From: Christensenella sp. UBA7703
GTDB lineage: Bacteria > Bacillota > Clostridia > Christensenellales > CAG-138
Reading direction: 5' to 3'
NCBI GenBank assembly: GCA_002482505.1
Contig: DLGD01000016.1
Location: 66,485 to 130,484, forward strand
DNA length: 64,000 bases
The notes beneath the pieces are model-generated. The model saw only the letters and a program-made list of their open reading frames with translations. It had not been told where the DNA came from and made no database searches. The translations under genes were made by a program, and so were the position numbers. Positions 34,236 to 42,349 of the stretch are shown here, one piece after another (within the stretch, counting starts at the first letter, position 1; the number at the start of each line of letters is the position of its first letter).

Positions 34236-34273
34236 CAAAAAAAAGCTCAACCGCGTGGATGCGGCTTGAGCTT
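34236..34273 (-). terminator. Terminator after the ylqF-rnhB-yraN unit (works on both strands)
   Basis: A 12-bp stem (34243-34254 with 34261-34273, one bulge) followed on the - strand by eight T; the + strand also has a T-run. It ends the upstream operon just before the glycosyltransferase gene. Confidence 0.85.
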
Positions 34274-34342
34274 GTCTTTTTTGTGTCAGGCGTCTTTGTT
34301 TTGCAATTCAGTCGATTGTTGTATATTTACTTAGAGCTACCA

Positions 34343-34696
34343 TCAAGTCGCGTCAAATGCGTTTTCAATGTGATGTATTTGATCTGTTCCGAGATAGACT
34401 TCGATCACATCAAATCGCGCAGGTACATCGGTTAAGCCCATTTCGATCAGATAGGCTTCCGCAGCGCGGGTCAATAGCCTCCGCTTGGCGGGGGTTACAA
34501 ATTCCGCCGGCGTGCCATAGTCCGTTTTGGAGCGGGACTTGACCTCCACAAACACAACTGTGCAACCAACCTGCATGATGAGGTCGATTTCCCGTGGTCC
34601 GTTTCGATAGTTCCGGCGCAGGAGTTTGTATCCGCGCTCTTCCAGATAGAATTGCGCACGGGCTTCTCCGCCTCTTCCAATCGTTGTCGTATTCAT
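34343..34696 (-). CDS. YraN-family (UPF0102) nuclease-fold protein
   Basis: 117 residues from the ATG at 34696, which overlaps the rnhB stop (ATGA); an ATG 13 codons earlier would lie inside rnhB. The Holliday-junction-resolvase-like fold shows GEARAQFYLEERGYKLL, REIDLIM and VVFVEVKSRS (the E-x-K and D motifs of this nuclease family). Biochemical role unproven. Following rnhB is its usual place. Confidence 0.92.
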   Translation of the reverse strand: MNTTTIGRGGEARAQFYLEERGYKLLRRNYRNGPREIDLIMQVGCTVVFVEVKSRSKTDYGTPAEFVTPAKRRLLTRAAEAYLIEMGLTDVPARFDVIEVYLGTDQIHHIENAFDAT

Positions 34697-35319
34697 AGAT
34701 AACTCCGTAAGAAGCTTCTGCGATGAATCGGACAAGGCCCATATTTCCGAATCGCGGCGATATGCTCCGCCGTACCGTATCCTTTATTTTTTGCAAACCC
34801 ATACTGCGGATAGATCGCGTCCTGCTCTTGCATATAGCGATCGCGCTCCACTTTTGCAATAATCGAAGCGCAGGCGATGCTATAGCTCAGCGCGTCCCCG
34901 TGGATGATCGGGTGCTGCCGCGCGGAGATGTTCAGCCCTGTCAGCGCGTCGATCAATACATCCGTCAGCGCGACGGGCATCGCCTCATACGCCGCCTGAA
35001 ACGCGCGCTTGGTCGCCTCCAGAATATTGATCTCGTCGATCACGTCCGGATACACCCATGCGGTCGAGAACCCAAGCGCGGTTTGCATCAAAATGGGGTA
35101 AAGCTTCTCCCTGCGCCCTTCGCTGACTTTTTTAGAATCGTTCACATACGAAATCAGCGGCTGAGGCGGCATCGCGGCGCAGCAAACGACGACGGGCCCT
35201 GCCAGGGGCCCTCTGCCGACCTCGTCCATCCCCGCAAGCACAACGCCTTCCTGCGCCCAGAATACGCGGTCCGGCAAGCACAGCTGTTCCAGCCGTTCCG
35301 TCTCCGGCAGGCGCGTCAC
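34693..35319 (-). CDS. rnhB: Ribonuclease HII
   Basis: 208 residues from a GTG at 35319 that overlaps the ylqF stop (GTGA) behind a GGAGG site. The longer open frame upstream is ylqF read out of frame. Active-site residues: Asp and Glu of AGMDEVGRGPLAGPVV, Asp in TDVLIDAL and a later Asp. It removes ribonucleotides and RNA primers from DNA. It is coupled to ylqF and yraN. Confidence 0.95.
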   Translation of the reverse strand: MTRLPETERLEQLCLPDRVFWAQEGVVLAGMDEVGRGPLAGPVVVCCAAMPPQPLISYVNDSKKVSEGRREKLYPILMQTALGFSTAWVYPDVIDEINILEATKRAFQAAYEAMPVALTDVLIDALTGLNISARQHPIIHGDALSYSIACASIIAKVERDRYMQEQDAIYPQYGFAKNKGYGTAEHIAAIRKYGPCPIHRRSFLRSYL

Positions 35320-36170
35320 CCTACCGCCTCCGGCTGCTCCAACGTGGCGCGAGCCACCTTGCCCGCGCGGAACTCGTCTAGCGTGACGTGCGCCGCGCGC
35401 TCGGTGTCCAGTTCGCCGCCGCGCAGCAGGAACCCGCGGCTCAGGCAAACCGCCTTGAGCAGGTCTTCCTTCGGCGTTTCTGCGGTGAGCTTGCTGTAGC
35501 GTTCGGCCACCTGCGCCGGGGACATTGTCAGCAACTGCGCAAGCAGATCGAGCGCGAGTTCCTCGCTGTCCATAACCTCGTCTTTGATGGAGCCCAAAAA
35601 CGCAAGATGTTTTGCCAGTTCCTGATCCTCCAGCTTGGGCCAAAGCATGCCGGGCGTATCCATCAGTTCCAGATAGGGCGTAATCTTCACCCACTGTTTG
35701 CCGCGTGTCACGCCGGGCCTGTCGCCAACTTCCGCGCGGTTTTGCCCCGCAATCCGGTTGATCAGGGTACTTTTGCCGACGTTGGGGATGCCGACGATCA
35801 TGCAGCGCACAACCTTGTTTACGCCTTTGAGTTTCATCGCGTCCACGCGGGGCTTTGCCGCCTTTTCGATGAGCGCAACGGCGATCTTCTTCGCGCTGCC
35901 GCCTGTGGCTGAAATGCCCGCGGCTTCAATGCCTTTGCGGTTATAGTACGTAATCCAGCGTTTGGTGGCGTTGGAATCCGCAAGATCACTCTTGTTGAGC
36001 AGCACCACGCGCGACTTCCCCGCAAAGAGATCGTCAAAGTCCGGATTGCGCGAGGCCAGCGGCGCGCGCGCATCCAAAATCTCGACCACAACGTCGATCA
36101 TTTTCAAGTTTTCCTGCAGCATACGGCGGGTCTTCGTCATGTGCCCCGGATACCAGTTGATGGCAGCCAT
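35316..36170 (-). CDS. ylqF: Ribosome biogenesis GTPase RbgA/YlqF
   Basis: 284 residues from the ATG at 36170 (MAAINWYPGHMTKT), behind GGAGG at 8 nt spacing. It is a circularly permuted GTPase: G4 (LLNKSD) comes before G1 (GIPNVGKST), with G3 DTPGMLWPK. It acts late in 50S subunit assembly, incorporating L16. It sits downstream of rplS across a terminator that must be partly read through, or it has its own promoter. Confidence 0.95.
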   Translation of the reverse strand: MAAINWYPGHMTKTRRMLQENLKMIDVVVEILDARAPLASRNPDFDDLFAGKSRVVLLNKSDLADSNATKRWITYYNRKGIEAAGISATGGSAKKIAVALIEKAAKPRVDAMKLKGVNKVVRCMIVGIPNVGKSTLINRIAGQNRAEVGDRPGVTRGKQWVKITPYLELMDTPGMLWPKLEDQELAKHLAFLGSIKDEVMDSEELALDLLAQLLTMSPAQVAERYSKLTAETPKEDLLKAVCLSRGFLLRGGELDTERAAHVTLDEFRAGKVARATLEQPEAVG

Positions 36171-36191
36171 TTTTGATTCCTCCAAATATGG

Positions 36192-36225
36192 AAAAACCCC
36201 GGTGCCGATTTCGGCAGAGGGGTTT
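36192..36225 (-). terminator. Terminator after rplS
   Basis: A two-part hairpin (outer 36194-36200 with 36219-36225, inner 36203-36208 with 36211-36216), followed by five T on the - strand. Confidence 0.85.
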
Positions 36226-36243
36226 GATCCCGTTTTGTTTTGC

Positions 36244-36606
36244 TTAGTCGTTCTTCTTTTCTTCGATGCGTTCGCGAATCTTTGCCGATTTGCCGGAACG
36301 CTCGCGCAGATAGAAGAGCTTGGCACGGCGCACAACACCGTGGCGGACGAGTTCGATGCGGCCGATGCGCGGGCTGTTGTACGGGAAGGTTCTTTCCACG
36401 CCAACGCCATAAGAGATGCGGCGGACGGTAAAGCTCTTGCGCACGCCGCCACCCTGAATCTTAATGATGATGCCTTCGAAGTTCTGCAGGCGCTCGCGGT
36501 TGCCTTCGATAACCTTCACGAAGACGCGGACGGTGTCGCCAACCTCGATCTCGGGCAGGTCTGTGCGTAGTTGCTCTTTTTCAAGTTCGGAAATGATGTT
36601 CGACAT
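36244..36606 (-). CDS. rplS: 50S ribosomal protein L19
   Basis: 120 residues, the usual size. IEVGDTVRVFVKV, FEGIIIKIQGGGVRKSFTVRRIS and GVERTFPYNSPRI match L19. It sits at the 30S-50S interface. In most bacteria it directly follows trmD; here an EamA transporter gene lies between them and rplS has its own promoter (36687-36716). Confidence 0.97.
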   Translation of the reverse strand: MSNIISELEKEQLRTDLPEIEVGDTVRVFVKVIEGNRERLQNFEGIIIKIQGGGVRKSFTVRRISYGVGVERTFPYNSPRIGRIELVRHGVVRRAKLFYLRERSGKSAKIRERIEEKKND

Positions 36607-36686
36607 TTTGAAATATTCTCCTTTCAGTTTGCCAGGCGTTCATACTTCAAAAGCAGAACAGAGGACCGCCCGATGTCACAACCGCG

Positions 36687-36716
36687 ATTATAGCATAGTT
36701 TCATGCGCCATTGCAA
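36687..36716 (-). promoter_or_regulatory. Promoter of rplS
   Basis: On the - strand -35 TTGCAA (36711-36716), an 18-bp spacer and a perfect TATAAT (36687-36692) with the extended TGC before it. The 80-nt leader reaches the rplS start. Confidence 0.72.
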
Positions 36717-36732
36717 GTCGTTTTTGCTGATT

Positions 36733-37611
36733 TTATGCGGGTTCTGCGCTGGTTTGCGCCGCAACTTCCGCTTGCGGATGCCTTGCGTCATAAACATACC
36801 ACAGCGTGATGATGAAAACGACGATGACCCCGCCGACAAGCGACCACACCCCCGGATTTTCCCCCGCAAAGAGGAACACCCAGACTGGATTCAAGAGCGG
36901 CTCCAACACCGCAAGCAGAGAACACGTCAGGAGCGGCGCGCGCTTGATGGCAATGCTATAAAGCACGTATGCAATGCCGATCTGGAAGATACCGAGAACC
37001 AGAATGCCGGAGATTGCCTGCGGCGTGAATGCAGGCCGCGTGGCAAAGAGCACAGGCAGACCGATGATCGCGGTGAGGAACTGTCCTTGCATGATGCCGC
37101 TTGCGCGCGTCTGGTCGGACACACCCTCGCTGAAGATGAACATCGCGGCAAAGAACACCCCGGAGATCACCGCGATGCTGTCCCCGATCAGGTGTCCTTT
37201 TCCCATCTGCCCGATAAAGCAGAGCGAAACGCCAAGGATCGTGATTGGAACCACCGCGATATCAAGCGGGCGCAGCTTCTTTTTCTGCACAAATGCGATA
37301 TAGAGCAGCACATAGACCGGCGCGCAATATTGAATCACGATGGCGTTGGCTGCGGTGGTTAGCTTGTTTGCCGCGACAAACGTGGTGCATACCCCCGCAA
37401 GCGCAAGCGCAATCTTGATCGTATCCTTGTTGAACACCGGCTTGATGCCGCGGATAAGCAGATAGGCAAGCATCACGAGCCCGCCGATTACGCCGCGCAA
37501 GCCTGCTATGGCAAGCGGGTTCCACGGGACGAGCTTGATGAAGATACCGCCGATGCTCCAGAGCAACGCGGTAGCGATCATGGCAATTGTGCCTTTTGTG
37601 GTCTCTTTCAT
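36733..37611 (-). CDS. EamA/DMT-family transporter
   Basis: 292 residues with ten predicted transmembrane helices in two EamA repeats (starting IAMIATALLWSIGGIFIK and SIAVISGVFFAAMFIF). Members export amino acids or other metabolites; the substrate cannot be read. It interrupts the conserved trmD-rplS order and is set apart by a terminator before and a promoter after, so it is probably an insertion. Its ribosome site (AAAAGGAG, 37638-37645) is separated from the ATG by a perfect 6-bp hairpin (37620-37635). Confidence 0.88.
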   Translation of the reverse strand: MKETTKGTIAMIATALLWSIGGIFIKLVPWNPLAIAGLRGVIGGLVMLAYLLIRGIKPVFNKDTIKIALALAGVCTTFVAANKLTTAANAIVIQYCAPVYVLLYIAFVQKKKLRPLDIAVVPITILGVSLCFIGQMGKGHLIGDSIAVISGVFFAAMFIFSEGVSDQTRASGIMQGQFLTAIIGLPVLFATRPAFTPQAISGILVLGIFQIGIAYVLYSIAIKRAPLLTCSLLAVLEPLLNPVWVFLFAGENPGVWSLVGGVIVVFIITLWYVYDARHPQAEVAAQTSAEPA

Positions 37612-37647
37612 ACCTGTTGCCGCCGAAACCGGCGGATCTCCTTTTTA

Positions 37648-37680
37648 CAAAAAACAAGGCAATCCGTCAGCAGGACTGCC
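37648..37680 (-). terminator. Terminator after trmD
   Basis: An 8-bp stem (37658-37665 with 37673-37680, one G-U pair) followed by TTGTTTTTTG on the - strand. It ends the ylxM-trmD operon. Confidence 0.8.
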
Positions 37681-37707
37681 GATGATTTCAATTTTATCAT
37701 ACCGATA

Positions 37708-38427
37708 TTACAGCCAAGCGTCGTCCGGCGCTTCGATCGTCTCGCCCTTATCGGTCGATTCACTCAACAGATCCGGCCGGTTCAGTGCAGTTTTGAGCCT
37801 TGCCTGCTCCGCTCGCCATGCTTGGATCTTTGCGTGGTGTCCATTGAGCAGTACCTCCGGCACATCCATGCCGCGAAAGCTCGCCGGGCGCGTATACTGC
37901 GGATACTCCAGCAAATCGTCGGAAAACGACTCGTCCGCCGCGCTCTCCTCGCTGCCCAGCACGCCCGGAATCAGGCGGCTGACGCAGTCGACAAGCACCA
38001 TCGCGGGTAATTCTCCACCCGTGAGCACATAGTCGCCAACGGAGATTTCGTCGTCGATGATGTTCATCACGCGCTCGTCCACGCCTTCATAATGCCCGCA
38101 GAGCAACACCAAACGGTCTTTAGCGGAAAGCTCATGCGCGATCTTCTGGTTTAGCGTACGTCCGCGCGGCGTCATCAGAATGCGGTGCGCTTCTTCGCCT
38201 TGCAGCACCGCGTCCATGCAGTCATAGATGGGTTGTGCCATCATGACGAGCCCTGCGCCGCCGCCAAAGGGATAGTCGTCCGCCTTGCGATGCTTATTGT
38301 CCGTGTAGTCGCGTATGTTGTGCACGCGGATGTCGATGAGCCCATTTGCCTGCGCGCGGCCAAGCATACTCGCCGACAGCACGCCGTCAAACATCTCCGG
38401 AAAGAGCGTGAGGATGTCAATCCGCAA
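37708..38427 (-). CDS. trmD: tRNA (guanine-N1)-methyltransferase TrmD
   Basis: 239 residues from a TTG at 38427, behind a GGAGGAGG site and overlapping rimM by 11 nt; the protein begins (M)RIDILTLFPEMF as in the family. The trefoil-knot SAM site is visible as LLCGHYEGVDERV and SVGDYVLTGGELPA. It makes m1G37 next to the anticodon and so prevents +1 frameshifts. Confidence 0.95.
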   Translation of the reverse strand: MRIDILTLFPEMFDGVLSASMLGRAQANGLIDIRVHNIRDYTDNKHRKADDYPFGGGAGLVMMAQPIYDCMDAVLQGEEAHRILMTPRGRTLNQKIAHELSAKDRLVLLCGHYEGVDERVMNIIDDEISVGDYVLTGGELPAMVLVDCVSRLIPGVLGSEESAADESFSDDLLEYPQYTRPASFRGMDVPEVLLNGHHAKIQAWRAEQARLKTALNRPDLLSESTDKGETIEAPDDAWL

Positions 38428-38938
38428 AGCAGCCGACCTCCTCCAACACGTCCGCGTCAAATACGATGCGTCCGTTTACCACGTCCACCTCGTGCAGCAG
38501 CTTTTTCAGCGCGGGGACAAGCAGCTTTCCGCCGTCGATCTCGTAAACATCGTGTGCGCCCGTCTCCAGAACGTCCGTGAGTTTGCCATATGCCTTGCCG
38601 TTTGTGTCAAACGTATCGCAGCCGATGAGATCGACGATAAAGTAGGTGTCCTTGCGGAGCTTTACCGCGTTGTCCCTGTTCACACAGACATAGACGTTTT
38701 TCAACGTCTCTGCGCGCTCCACCGTGTCATATCCTTCCAGATGCAGCAGTACCGCGTCCGGTAGAAACCGTACAGCAGTAACCGCAACAGGCGCATATGC
38801 GCCTGCCGTTGTTTCGAGATATGCCGTTTTTAGTTGGCGAAACCGCGCCGGATCGTCCGTTAGCGGGATGATTTTCACGTCTCCGTGCACCCCGTGTACG
38901 CGGACGATCTGGCCGACGCGCAAATAATCGTTTCTCAA
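38417..38938 (-). CDS. rimM: Ribosome maturation factor RimM
   Basis: 173 residues from a TTG at 38938, preceded by AGGA at good spacing; the protein then starts (M)RNDYLRVGQIVRVHG as is normal. An ATG at 38983 overlapping the khpA stop (TAATG) would add 15 unusual residues and cannot be excluded. YDTVERAETLKNVYVCV and the PRC-barrel part (TYFIVDLIGCDTFD, LLVPALKKLL) fit. It helps 30S head assembly with S19. Confidence 0.92.
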   Translation of the reverse strand: MRNDYLRVGQIVRVHGVHGDVKIIPLTDDPARFRQLKTAYLETTAGAYAPVAVTAVRFLPDAVLLHLEGYDTVERAETLKNVYVCVNRDNAVKLRKDTYFIVDLIGCDTFDTNGKAYGKLTDVLETGAHDVYEIDGGKLLVPALKKLLHEVDVVNGRIVFDADVLEEVGCFAD

Positions 38939-38982
38939 ATGTTTTTCCTGATTGTGGTTTGTTTGCTGGCGGAACGCGAACA

Positions 38983-39219
38983 TTACTGCTCGACGATGTC
39001 CACCATGTACTTTTTGTCTTCGCGGACGCTCGCGGCCTTGACGACTGTGCGAATCGCCTTCGCGATGCGCCCCTGCCTGCCGATGACCTTGCCCATGTCG
39101 CCTGGCGCAACGGAGAGGGAGATCACGACCGTGTCCCCTTCCTCACGCGTTTCGACCTTGACAGAGTTCGGCTCATCGACGAGGTTTTTCGCGATGAAGC
39201 TTACGAGTTCCTCCATCAT
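38983..39219 (-). CDS. khpA: KH-domain RNA-binding protein KhpA
   Basis: 78 residues, a single KH domain with the GxxG loop in GKVIGRQGRIAKAIRTVV. It binds RNA, usually with KhpB/Jag, and affects cell division and wall synthesis in Gram-positives. It is 7 bp after rpsP in the standard ribosomal cluster. Confidence 0.94.
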   Translation of the reverse strand: MMEELVSFIAKNLVDEPNSVKVETREEGDTVVISLSVAPGDMGKVIGRQGRIAKAIRTVVKAASVREDKKYMVDIVEQ

Positions 39220-39226
39220 GATTGCC

Positions 39227-39469
39227 TCACTCGATGGCGCCGCTCTTCTTCAGCAGCGCACGAACGGTGTCCGTCGGCTGCGCGCCCTTCTTGATCCATT
39301 CGGCTGCGTGCTCGTTGTTCACGGTCAGCTCAACGGGGTTCGAGAGGGGGTTGTAGTAGCCGATTTCTTCGACAAACGCGCCGTCACGCGGTGCGCGGGA
39401 ATCCGCAACCACGATACGGTAGAACGGGGCTTTCTTGGCGCCCATGCGGCGCAGTCTGATCTTGAGCAT
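39227..39469 (-). CDS. rpsP: 30S ribosomal protein S16
   Basis: 80 residues. MLKIRLRRMGAKKAPFYRIVVADSRAPRDG is the S16 start pattern and IEEIGYYNPL-type text follows. Essential for 30S assembly. It follows ffh after 126 bp, a gap that contains a copy of the ffh 3' end. Confidence 0.97.
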   Translation of the reverse strand: MLKIRLRRMGAKKAPFYRIVVADSRAPRDGAFVEEIGYYNPLSNPVELTVNNEHAAEWIKKGAQPTDTVRALLKKSGAIE

Positions 39470-39548
39470 TGTCTGCTTCCTCCAAATATTTTAATGTAGT
39501 TTGTTATATCGAATACGTCAAAACGTGATTCGCCATTGTGATGTCAGG

Positions 39549-39578
39549 TTAAAACCCGAACGGGAAACCGCCACGTTT
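39549..39578 (-). repeat. Downstream copy of the ffh 3' end (9 codons plus stop)
   Basis: A 30-bp perfect direct repeat of 39596-39625, which is the end of ffh (KRGGFPFGF-stop). The copy lies 47 bp downstream, out of frame relative to ffh, in the ffh-rpsP gap. It is flanked by GTCAGG (39543-39548) and CCTGTCTGAC (39579-39588), an imperfect inverted pair. Confidence 0.97.
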
Positions 39579-39595
39579 CCTGTCTGACAAACGGT

Positions 39596-40930
39596 TTAAA
39601 ACCCGAACGGGAAACCGCCACGTTTGCCTTTTTTCATCCGCCCGGACATCTGCTTCATGAGCTGTTTGGATGAGTTGAACTGGTTCATCAGACGGTTGAC
39701 TTCCTGTACGCTCGTGCCGCTGCCGCGCGCAATACGCTTTCTGCGGCTGGCGGTGAGGATTTCGGGGTCGTGGCGCTCTGCCTTGGTCATGCTCTGGATG
39801 ATCGCCTTCGTGCGCGCCATCTGCTTTTCGTCGATCTGCGCTTGCCCGAGCTTACTCGCGTCCATGCCGGGGATCATCTTCATGAGGTCTTCCATAGAAC
39901 CGAGGTTTTTCATCTGCTCCATCTGGTCAAGAAAATCGTCCAATGTGAACGAATTACTCTTCATCTTCTCGGCCATCTCAAGCGCTTTTTTCTCGTCAAA
40001 TGCGTTTTGCGCCTTTTCGATGAGGGTCAGCACGTCTCCCATGCCGAGGATGCGGCTCGCCATCCGGTCGGGATGAAACGGCTCGATATCGGTCAGTTTC
40101 TCGCCGATGCCGGAAAACTTGATGGGTTTGCCCGTTACGGAGCGGACGGAGAGCGCAGCGCCGCCGCGCGTGTCGCCGTCGAGCTTGGTGAGGATCACGC
40201 CCGTGAGCGCGATGGTCTCGTGAAAGCTCTTTGCAACGTTGACCGCGTCCTGTCCTGTCATCGCGTCCACGACGAGCAGGATTTCCGCCGGGTTGACCGC
40301 GTCGCGAATCTGCTTGAGCTCCGTCATCATGTCCGCGTCGATGTGCAAGCGTCCTGCGGTATCGACGATGACCACATCGATGAACTTTCGCTTGGCTTCG
40401 GCAATCGCTTCCTTCGCGGTGAGTACGGGGTTTTGCGTGCCGTGTTCATAGACGGGGATGTCGAGCTTTTCGCCGACGATCTGCAACTGCTGAATCGCAG
40501 CCGGACGGTAGATATCACACGCGGTGAGCAACACGCTCTTGCCGTAGTGCTTCGTAATATAGGAGCCGAGCTTACCGCACATGGTCGTCTTGCCCGCGCC
40601 CTGAAGGCCTGCCATCAGGATCACCGCGGGTTTCTGGTTGCCAAACTCCAGCTTGGCATGTTCGCCGCCCATGAGCCGCGTGAGCTCTTCGTTGACGATC
40701 TTGACCACCTGCTGCCCGGGCGTGAGGCTTTCGAGCACCTCGCTGCCGACGGCGCGGTCGGTCACGGTCTTGACGAACTCCTTGACGACCATGAAGTTCA
40801 CGTCCGCTTCCAGCAGGGCTAGCTTGATCTCGCGCATGGCTTCCTTCACGTCGTTCTCGTTGAGTTTCCCGCGTGAATTCAACCGTTTAAATACCGCCTG
40901 CAGTTTTTCAGAGACGCCTTCAAACGCCAT
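39596..40930 (-). CDS. ffh: Signal recognition particle protein Ffh
   Basis: 444 residues. The N and G domains show GLQGAGKTTMCGKL, DTAGRLHIDADMM and TKLDGDTRGGAAL; the Met-rich M domain follows (MKKGKRGGFPFGF end). It binds signal sequences and, with FtsY, delivers ribosomes to the membrane. The start overlaps ylxM by 11 nt. Its last codons are exactly repeated downstream at 39549-39578. Confidence 0.97.
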   Translation of the reverse strand: MAFEGVSEKLQAVFKRLNSRGKLNENDVKEAMREIKLALLEADVNFMVVKEFVKTVTDRAVGSEVLESLTPGQQVVKIVNEELTRLMGGEHAKLEFGNQKPAVILMAGLQGAGKTTMCGKLGSYITKHYGKSVLLTACDIYRPAAIQQLQIVGEKLDIPVYEHGTQNPVLTAKEAIAEAKRKFIDVVIVDTAGRLHIDADMMTELKQIRDAVNPAEILLVVDAMTGQDAVNVAKSFHETIALTGVILTKLDGDTRGGAALSVRSVTGKPIKFSGIGEKLTDIEPFHPDRMASRILGMGDVLTLIEKAQNAFDEKKALEMAEKMKSNSFTLDDFLDQMEQMKNLGSMEDLMKMIPGMDASKLGQAQIDEKQMARTKAIIQSMTKAERHDPEILTASRRKRIARGSGTSVQEVNRLMNQFNSSKQLMKQMSGRMKKGKRGGFPFGF

Positions 40931-41255
40931 CTTCTTCCTCCGAAACCAGCTCCCGCATCTGCCGGAGCAGGTCTTTTTGTGCTTCGTTGAGTGTCGTTCC
41001 GCCGAGGGTATCGATCAGGCGGAGCAGTCTTTCGTTGTTCTCTATCAAATTCAGCTTGGTTTCCATGTCCTTTAGTTCGTTTTCCGCGGTCAGGATCGCA
41101 TCCCGCACCGCCTGCCGGGAGATGCCCTCACGCTCGGCTATTTCGCCAAGGGAGCAGTCCTCATAAGCATACTGGCGCACAAGCGAACGCTGGCGCTCGG
41201 TTAAGAAAGCGCCGTACCAGTCCATGAGTTGTCCAAGTTCGACCAATCGATTCAT
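40920..41255 (-). CDS. ylxM: YlxM-family SRP-associated DNA-binding-like protein
   Basis: 111 residues. The helix-turn-helix ERQRSLVRQYAYEDCSLGEIAEREGISRQAVRDAI is sigma-70-region-4-like and typical of YlxM/p13. In streptococci YlxM modulates SRP function. It overlaps ffh by 11 nt, and a near-consensus promoter lies upstream. Confidence 0.92.
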   Translation of the reverse strand: MNRLVELGQLMDWYGAFLTERQRSLVRQYAYEDCSLGEIAEREGISRQAVRDAILTAENELKDMETKLNLIENNERLLRLIDTLGGTTLNEAQKDLLRQMRELVSEEEDGV

Positions 41256-41264
41256 TTCATCACC

Positions 41265-41286
41265 TGTAAAGCAGAAAAGCTTTACA
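41265..41286 (-). promoter_or_regulatory. Leader hairpin before ylxM
   Basis: A perfect 8-bp stem (41265-41272, 41279-41286) with a 6-nt loop, just before the ylxM ribosome site and 9 nt after the -10 box. It may be an operator or translation-control structure. Confidence 0.5.
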
Positions 41287-41294
41287 CCGTAACT

Positions 41295-41322
41295 ATTATA
41301 CGGAGTGTGGTGATTTTGTCAA
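41295..41322 (-). promoter_or_regulatory. Promoter of the ylxM-ffh operon
   Basis: On the - strand consensus TTGACA (41317-41322) and TATAAT (41295-41300) with a 16-bp spacer, about 40 bp before the ylxM ATG. It should drive ylxM to trmD. Confidence 0.9.
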
Positions 41323-41396
41323 GCGATTCCATTGAATTGAACGAATAGATCAGAGATTTTTCAACGATTCTTGGATATTTGCGCGTCAATTGCCGG

Positions 41397-42314
41397 TTAA
41401 TCCGCGTCGTTGCCCAGCAGTGCTTCGGCAAAGAGTTCCGCGTTGAACGGTTGCAGGTCGTCAATCCCTTCCCCAACGCCAACAAAGCGCACGGGAACCT
41501 TCAGCGTCTCACAGATGGAGATCACCACGCCGCCCTTTGCAGTGCCGTCGAGTTTGGTGAGGATTACGCCGTCGAGCTGGCAAACCTCCGCAAACGCGCG
41601 CGCCTGTGCAACCGCGTTTTGTCCCGTGACCGCGTCCAGCACCAGCAGTGTTTCGCAAGGGGTATCCGGCAGTTCGCGCGCGATCACGCGGCGGATTTTG
41701 CCGAGTTCGTTCATCAGGTTTGCCTTGTTGTGGAGCCGCCCCGCCGTGTCGCAGAGCAGCAAATCGCAGCCCTTCGCCTTGTAGGAGGCAATCGCGTCAA
41801 ACACCACCGCGGCGGGGTCCGCGCCTTCGTTGTGGCGCACCATCGCGACATCCGCACGTTTGGCCCATTCGCCGAGCTGCTCTGCCGCTGCCGCGCGGAA
41901 GGTATCCGCAGCCGCAAGCATGATCTTTCTGCCCTGTTCGCGATAGCTGTTGGCGAGCTTGCCGATGCTGGTGGTCTTGCCTACGCCGTTGACGCCAACA
42001 ATGAGCACCACGGCTTCCCCGGTATCCGCCGAAAACGGCTTTTGCGTGGTAACAGCCTTAGCAATCAATCCTGCAAGCGCTTTTCTTGCGCCCGCTCGGT
42101 CGGAAATCTTCTGTTCTTTGATGACGGCCTGCAGCTCGTCCAGCAGCCGCTCGGTCACACCTGCCCCCGCGTCTGCGAGGATCAGCGCCTCTTCGAGCTC
42201 TTCGTAAAACGCTTCGTTGATGCCGTCTTTGGAAGCAAAGAGCCGCGCCAGCAACCCTGTTCGGGTCTTGCCGAGCCCTGTTTTCCATTTCTGAAACAAT
42301 GGTTTTCTTTCCAT
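41397..42314 (-). CDS. ftsY: Signal recognition particle receptor FtsY
   Basis: 305 residues, the short Gram-positive form without a long acidic N-terminal domain. GTPase motifs: VNGVGKTTSIGKLA, DTAGRLHN and TKLDGTAKGG. It receives the SRP-ribosome complex at the membrane. It follows smc by 35 bp (rnc-smc-ftsY order). Confidence 0.96.
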   Translation of the reverse strand: MERKPLFQKWKTGLGKTRTGLLARLFASKDGINEAFYEELEEALILADAGAGVTERLLDELQAVIKEQKISDRAGARKALAGLIAKAVTTQKPFSADTGEAVVLIVGVNGVGKTTSIGKLANSYREQGRKIMLAAADTFRAAAAEQLGEWAKRADVAMVRHNEGADPAAVVFDAIASYKAKGCDLLLCDTAGRLHNKANLMNELGKIRRVIARELPDTPCETLLVLDAVTGQNAVAQARAFAEVCQLDGVILTKLDGTAKGGVVISICETLKVPVRFVGVGEGIDDLQPFNAELFAEALLGNDAD

Positions 42315-42349
42315 ATATCTACCTTTATCAAAAATTCAATACAACTATT

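Noticed and set aside
34176..34250. Longer N-terminus of the giant glycosyltransferase from an ATG at 34250
   Set aside because: It lies in the terminator of the preceding operon and has no ribosome site, while the GTG at 34175 has one and begins a signal peptide.
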